Positions 57,986 through 64,000 of a DNA stretch of 64,000 nucleotides are shown here, one piece after another; position 1 is the first letter of the stretch; every line of letters begins with the position of its first letter. The stretch lies in the NCBI GenBank assembly GCA_963576475.1, contig OY754979.1, positions 33,573,778-33,637,777 of the forward strand, written 5' to 3'. The DNA comes from Molanna angustata. Taxonomy: Eukaryota; Arthropoda; Insecta; Trichoptera; Molannidae. The notes below the pieces were generated by a model that worked only from the letters and a program-made list of their open reading frames with translations, was not told where the DNA came from and made no database searches. A program made the position numbers and the translations under genes.

Positions 57986-60850
57986 ATAATAATAAACTGT
58001 TTTTTCTAGTATATAATTTTTCTTCCGATAGTATATTTTTATGATAAGATAGACAAACTTTTAATGCAGTATGGTGTAGAATGCTTATGTTGTATGAAAT
58101 ATTTTAAAAAAAGCAGATAAATTTTGTTCTAAAGAACGCGAGAGCATTTTCCAAATTTTGACAGGTGATATCATATGAAGATTTTTTTTGTTATTTATGG
58201 AAAGCTAATCAGTTCTATGTTCAAGCTCTTTACATTATAACATGAAATCAAATTACTGAACTTTTCCATACATAGAAATTTATCTAATTACATTTTTATT
58301 CATACTAAATGTTACTACCAGGAATATAAATTTTCTTCCGATAGTATATTTTTATGTTAAGATAAACAAAATATTAATGCAGTATAGTGAAGAATGCTTA
58401 TGTTGTATGAAATATTTTAAAAAAAGCAGATAAATTTTGTTTTAAAGAACGCGAGAGCATTTTCAAAATTTTGACACGTGATATTATATGAAGATTTTTT
58501 TTGTTATTTATGGAAAGCTAATCAGTTCTATGTTCAAGCTCTTTACATTATAACATGAAATCAAATTACTGAACTTTTCCATACATAGAAATTTATCTAA
58601 TTACATTATTATTCATACTAAATGTTACTATCAGGAATATAAATTTTCTTCCGATAGTATATTTTTATGATAAGATAGACAAACTTTTAATGCAGTATGG
58701 TGTAGAATGCTTATGTTGTATGAAATATTTTAAAAAAAGCAGATAAATTTTGTTCTAAAGAACGCGAGAGCATTTTCCAAATTTTGACAGGTGATATCAT
58801 ATGAAGATTTTTTTTGTTATTTATGGAAAGCTAATCAGTTCTATGTTCAAGCTCTTTACATTATAACATGAAATCAAATTACTGAACTTTTCCATACATA
58901 GAAATTTATCTAATTACATTTTTATTCATACTAAATGTTACTACCAGGAATATAAATTTTCTTCCGATAGTATATTTTTATGTTAAGATAGACAAACTAT
59001 TAATGCAGTATAGTGAAGAATGCTTACGTTGTATGAAATATTTTAAAAAAAGCAGATAAATTTTGTTTTAAAGAACGCGAGAGCATTTTTCAAATTTTGA
59101 CAGGTGATATCATATGAAGAATTTTTTTGTTATTTATGGAAAGCTAATCAGTTCGTTGTTCAAGCTCTTTACATTATATCATGAAATCAAATTACTACAC
59201 GTTTCCATACATAGAAATTTATCTAATTACATTTTTATTCATACTAAATGTTACTACCAGGAATATAAATTTTCTTCCGATAGTATATTTTTATGTTAAG
59301 ATAAACAAAATATTAATGCAGTATAGTGAAGAATGCTTATGTTGTATGAAATATTTTAAAAAAAGCAGATAAATTTTGTTTTAAAGAACGCGAGAGCATT
59401 TTCAAAATTTTGACACGTGATATCATATGAAGATTTTTTTTGTTATTTATGGAAAGCTAATCAGTTCTATGTTCAAGCTCTTTACATTATAACATGAAAT
59501 CAAATTACTGAACTTTTCCATACATAGAAATTTATCTAATTACATTTTTATTCATACTAAATGTTACTACCAGGAATATAAATTTTCTTCCGATAGTATA
59601 TTTTTATGTTAAGATAAACAAAATATTAATGCAGTATAGTGAAGAATGCTTATGTTGTATGAAATATTTTAAAAAAAGCAGATAAATTTTGTTTTAAAGA
59701 ACGCGAGAGCATTTTCCAAATTTTGACAGGTGATATCATATGAAGATTTTTTTTGTTATTTATGGAAAGCTAATCAGTTCTATGTTCAAGCTCTTTACAT
59801 TATAACATGAAATCAAATTACTAAACGTTTCCATACATAGAAATTTATCTAATTACATTTTTATTCATACTAAATGTTACTACCAGGAATATAAATTTTC
59901 TTCCGATAGTATATTTTTATGTTAAGATAGACAAACTATTAATGCAGTATAGTGAAGACTGCTTATGTTGTATGAAATATTTTAAAAAAAGCAGATAAAT
60001 TTTGTTTCAAAGAGCGTTAGAGCATTTTGACAATGTTTACACGTGATATCATATGAAGAAATTATATGATATCTATGAAAAGCTAATCAGTTCTAAGTTC
60101 AAGCTATTAATATTCTTCTATCAATATGAAATCAATGAACTGATCATTGCCAAATATAAAAAAATTCTCTTGTTACATATAAGTTTCATACAAATATCCA
60201 TTAAATAAAATATAATTTTTGAAACCGTTGAATATTTTTCTTTTAACATTGACCAACTTTGAATACAATTTTATGAAGATTCTTGGTGTTGTATAAATAG
60301 TTGAAACCAAATTAAAATATCTCTAATTTCCAGGTCGTGAGAGCATTTTTTCAGTTTTAATAGATGAAATCATAAAGAAACATTGGGAAAAAATGAACCG
60401 TTGTCTATGGAAAACTAATCAGCTCTAAGTTTATGGACTTAACACATGTGATATCAATATGAAGTCAATCGGACTTATAGTTTGGGCTGCAGAGAGGACA
60501 CAAAAAAAAAACAACGTAAATGATGAATTCATAGAGAAGAAATCAAAAGTTGTCTATGGAAAACTAATCAGCTCTAGGTCTTTGCACTTTACACATATGA
60601 TGTTAATATGAAGTCGATCAGACTTATAGTTTGGGCTGTAGAGAGGACACAAAAAAGATAAATGCTACGGCGTACGGCGTACGGCGTACGGCGTACGGCG
60701 TACAGCGTATACGCCATACACACAAACACATCACGACGAAACTCATAGTGTGCATTCTCTACATGATACCCATTGAGAAATTGATGTAAAAAAAATACGC
60801 TTAAATTTTGCGAAATCATGACTCTCCCCTATTCCATAGTGTGGAGAGTA
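57986..60850 (+). repeat. satellite block 3 (2,865 bp)
   Basis: Nearly base-for-base the same as block 2, including the five heptamers. One difference I noticed is gattctcccc changed to gactctcccc near 60820. Confidence 0.92.
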
Positions 60851-63800
60851 ATAATAATAAACTGTTTTTTCTAGTATATAATTTTTCTTCCGATAGTATA
60901 TTTTTATGATAAGATAGACAAACTTTTAATGCAGTATGGTGTAGAATGCTTATGTTGTATGAAATATTTTAAAAAAAGCAGATAAATTTTGTTCTAAAGA
61001 ACGCGAGAGCATTTTCCAAATTTTGACAGGTGATATCATATGAAGATTTTTTTTGTTATTTATGGAAAGCTAATCAGTTCTATGTTCAAGCTCTTTACAT
61101 TATAACATGAAATCAAATTACTGAACTTTTCCATACATAGAAATTTATCTAATTACATTTTTATTCATACTAAATGTTACTACCAGGAATATAAATTTTC
61201 TTCCGATAGTATATTTTTATGTTAAGATAAACAAAATATTAATGCAGTATAGTGAAGAATGCTTATGTTGTATGAAATATTTTAAAAAAAGCAGATAAAT
61301 TTTGTTTTAAAGAACGCGAGAGCATTTTCAAAATTTTGACACGTGATATTATATGAAGATTTTTTTTGTTATTTATGGAAAGCTAATCAGTTCTATGTTC
61401 AAGCTCTTTACATTATAACATGAAATCAAATTACTGAACTTTTCCATACATAGAAATTTATCTAATTACATTATTATTCATACTAAATGTTACTATCAGG
61501 AATATAAATTTTCTTCCGATAGTATATTTTTATGATAAGATAGACAAACTTTTAATGCAGTATGGTGTAGAATGCTTATGTTGTATGAAATATTTTAAAA
61601 AAAGCAGATAAATTTTGTTCTAAAGAACGCGAGAGCATTTTCCAAATTTTGACAGGTGATATCATATGAAGATTTTTTTTGTTATTTATGGAAAGCTAAT
61701 CAGTTCTATGTTCAAGCTCTTTACATTATAACATGAAATCAAATTACTGAACTTTTCCATACATAGAAATTTATCTAATTACATTTTTATTCATACTAAA
61801 TGTTACTACCAGGAATATAAATTTTCTTCCGATAGTATATTTTTATGTTAAGATAGACAAACTATTAATGCAGTATAGTGAAGAATGCTTACGTTGTATG
61901 AAATATTTTAAAAAAAGCAGATAAATTTTGTTTTAAAGAACGCGAGAGCATTTTTCAAATTTTGACAGGTGATATCATATGAAGAATTTTTTTGTTATTT
62001 ATGGAAAGCTAATCAGTTCGTTGTTCAAGCTCTTTACATTATATCATGAAATCAAATTACTACACGTTTCCATACATAGAAATTTATCTAATTACATTTT
62101 TATTCATACTAAATGTTACTACCAGGAATATAAATTTTCTTCCGATAGTATATTTTTATGTTAAGATAAACAAAATATTAATGCAGTATAGTGAAGAATG
62201 CTTATGTTGTATGAAATATTTTAAAAAAAGCAGATAAATTTTGTTTTAAAGAACGCGAGAGCATTTTCAAAATTTTGACACGTGATATTATATGAAGATT
62301 TTTTTTGTTATTTATGGAAAGCTAATCAGTTCTATGTTCAAGCTCTTTACATTATAACATGAAATCAAATTACTGAACTTTTCCATACATAGAAATTTAT
62401 CTAATTACATTATTATTCATACTAAATGTTACTATCAGGAATATAAATTTTCTTCCGATAGTATATTTTTATGATAAGATAGACAAACTTTTAATGCAGT
62501 ATGGTGTAGAATGCTTATGTTGTATGAAATATTTTAAAAAAAGCAGATAAATTTTGTTCTAAAGAACGCGAGAGCATTTTCCAAATTTTGACAGGTGATA
62601 TCATATGAAGATTTTTTTTGTTATTTATGGAAAGCTAATCAGTTCTATGTTCAAGCTCTTTACATTATAACATGAAATCAAATTACTGAACTTTTCCATA
62701 CATAGAAATTTATCTAATTACATTTTTATTCATACTAAATGTTACTACCAGGAAAATAAATTTTCTTCCGATAGTATATTTTTATGTTAAGATAGACAAA
62801 CTATTAATGCAGTATAGTGAAGAATGCTTACGTTGTATGAAATATTTTAAAAAAAGCAGATAAATTTTGTTTTAAAGAACGCGAGAGCATTTTTCAAATT
62901 TTGACAGGTGATATCATATGAAGATTTTTTTTGTTATTTATGGAAAGCTAATCAGTTCGTTGTTCAAGCTCTTTACATTATAACATGAAATCAAATTACT
63001 GAACTTTTCCATACATAGAAATTTATCTAATTACATTTTTATTCATACTAAATGTTACTACCAGGAATATAAATTTTCTTCCGATAGTATATTTTTATGT
63101 TAAGATAAACAAACTATTAATGCAGTATAGTGAAGAATGCTTATGTTGTATGAAATATTTTAAAAAAAGCAGATAAATTTTGTTCTAAAGAACGCGAGAG
63201 CATTTTCCAAATTTTGACAGGTGATATCATATGAAGATTTTTTTTGTTATTTATGGAAAGCTAATCAGTTCTATGTTCAAGCTCTTTACATTATAACATG
63301 AAATCAAATTACTAAACGTTTCCATACATAGAAATTTATCTAATTACATTTTTATTCATACTAAATGTTACTACCAGGAATATAAATTTTCTTCCGATAG
63401 TATATTTTTATGTTAAGATAGACAAACTATTAATGCAGTATAGTGAAGACTGCTTATGTTGTATGAAATATTTTAAAAAAAGCAGATAAATTTTGTTTCA
63501 AAGAGCGTTAGAGCATTTTGACAATGTTTACACGTGATATCATATGAAGAAATTATATGATATCTATGAAAAGCTAATCAGTTCTAAGTTCAAGCTATTA
63601 ATATTCTTCTATCAATATGAAATCAATGAACTGATCATTGCCAAATATAAAAAAATTCTCTTGTTACATATAAGTTTCATACAAATATCCATTAAATAAA
63701 ATATAATTTTTGAAACCGTTGAATATTTTTCTTTTAACATTGACCAACTTTGAATACAATTTTATGAAGATTCTTGGTGTTGTATAAATAGTTGAAACCA

Positions 63801-64000
63801 AATTAAAATATCTCTAATTTCCAGGTCGTGAGAGCATTTTTTCAGTTTTAATAGATGAAATCATAAAGAAACATTGGGAAAAAATGAACCGTTGTCTATG
63901 GAAAACTAATCAGCTCTAAGTTTATGGACTTAACACATGTGATATCAATATGAAGTCAATCGGACTTATAGTTTGGGCTGCAGAGAGGACACAAAAAAAA
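60851..64000 (+). repeat. satellite block 4, expanded and cut by the window edge
   Basis: Ten monomers (61039, 61352, 61665, 61978, 62291, 62604, 62917, 63230, 63543, 63856), not eight. The two extra copies resemble the neighbouring monomer types carrying 'acattattattcata' and 'aaaataaattttcttc'. The terminal segment is beyond the window. Confidence 0.88.

Larger units (their letters stand above)
52200..64000. repeat. higher-order satellite: 313-bp monomers in 2,865-bp units
   Basis: Using the tatgaag landmark, monomers start at 52455, 52771, 53084, 53397, 53710, 54023, 54336 and 54649, then from 55309 onward at exact 313-bp steps. Eight monomers plus a 361-bp remainder, which includes a 128-bp doublet and a terminal segment, make a 2,865-bp unit. 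It repeats with almost no change (57979 to 60844 for the same terminal landmark). The last two monomers of each unit are diverged. The array runs off the right edge. AT-rich, with no credible coding content. Confidence 0.95.

Overview
This window is AT-rich, intron-bearing animal DNA, almost certainly from an arthropod and probably an insect. The basis is spliced genes with GT-AG introns, degenerate non-LTR retrotransposons, tRNA-derived SINEs and many small inverted-repeat DNA transposons. I cannot fix the order from sequence alone; Lepidoptera or Hemiptera would fit the texture. There are no operons, prokaryotic signals or CRISPR arrays. Most of the window is repeats, and only three host genes are supported.

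Genes. (1) On the minus strand, 29515 to 11524, six exons encode a 294-residue glutamate-cysteine ligase regulatory (modifier) subunit, the non-catalytic partner of glutathione synthesis. Exon phases join without error, and its introns hold most of the transposons in the first half of the window. (2) On the plus strand, 31316 to 37082, four exons encode a 106-residue TMEM14-family membrane protein; its first intron uses a GC donor. (3) On the minus strand, 52171 to 49340, are the last two exons of a larger secreted or extracellular protein. It has a short cysteine motif like the ADAMTS cysteine-rich region and a Ser/Thr-rich tail with three NPYDF repeats. Its upstream exons lie beyond the satellite or outside the window.

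Repeats, left to right. 1-11.5 kb: retrotransposon scraps, a decayed pogo-like element, and small tandem duplications. 11.5-29.5 kb (GCLM introns): a Mutator-like MITE with a nested insertion, three SINE families, two long hairpins, a hAT element with a perfect 8-bp target duplication, a 33 x 72-bp minisatellite between large inverted arms, and Harbinger-like elements, one carrying a MADF-type domain. 29.5-43.5 kb: TMEM14 with CR1/L2-like, RTE-like and other non-LTR fragments, a 682-bp TTAA-flanked foldback, and a second copy of a 670-bp element. 43.5-49 kb: AT-rich DNA with one pogo-type MITE. 52.2-64.0 kb: a higher-order satellite.

The most notable structure is that satellite. Its 313-bp monomers are organised into 8-monomer higher-order repeats of 2,865 bp, and the array runs off the right edge. 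It begins at one terminus of a mobile-element family, and each higher-order unit contains the other terminus of that family. Stand-alone copies of about 550-565 bp lie at 7.2 and 11.7-12.3 kb. The array appears to have grown inside a transposon sitting in an intron, starting about 28 bp from a splice acceptor.
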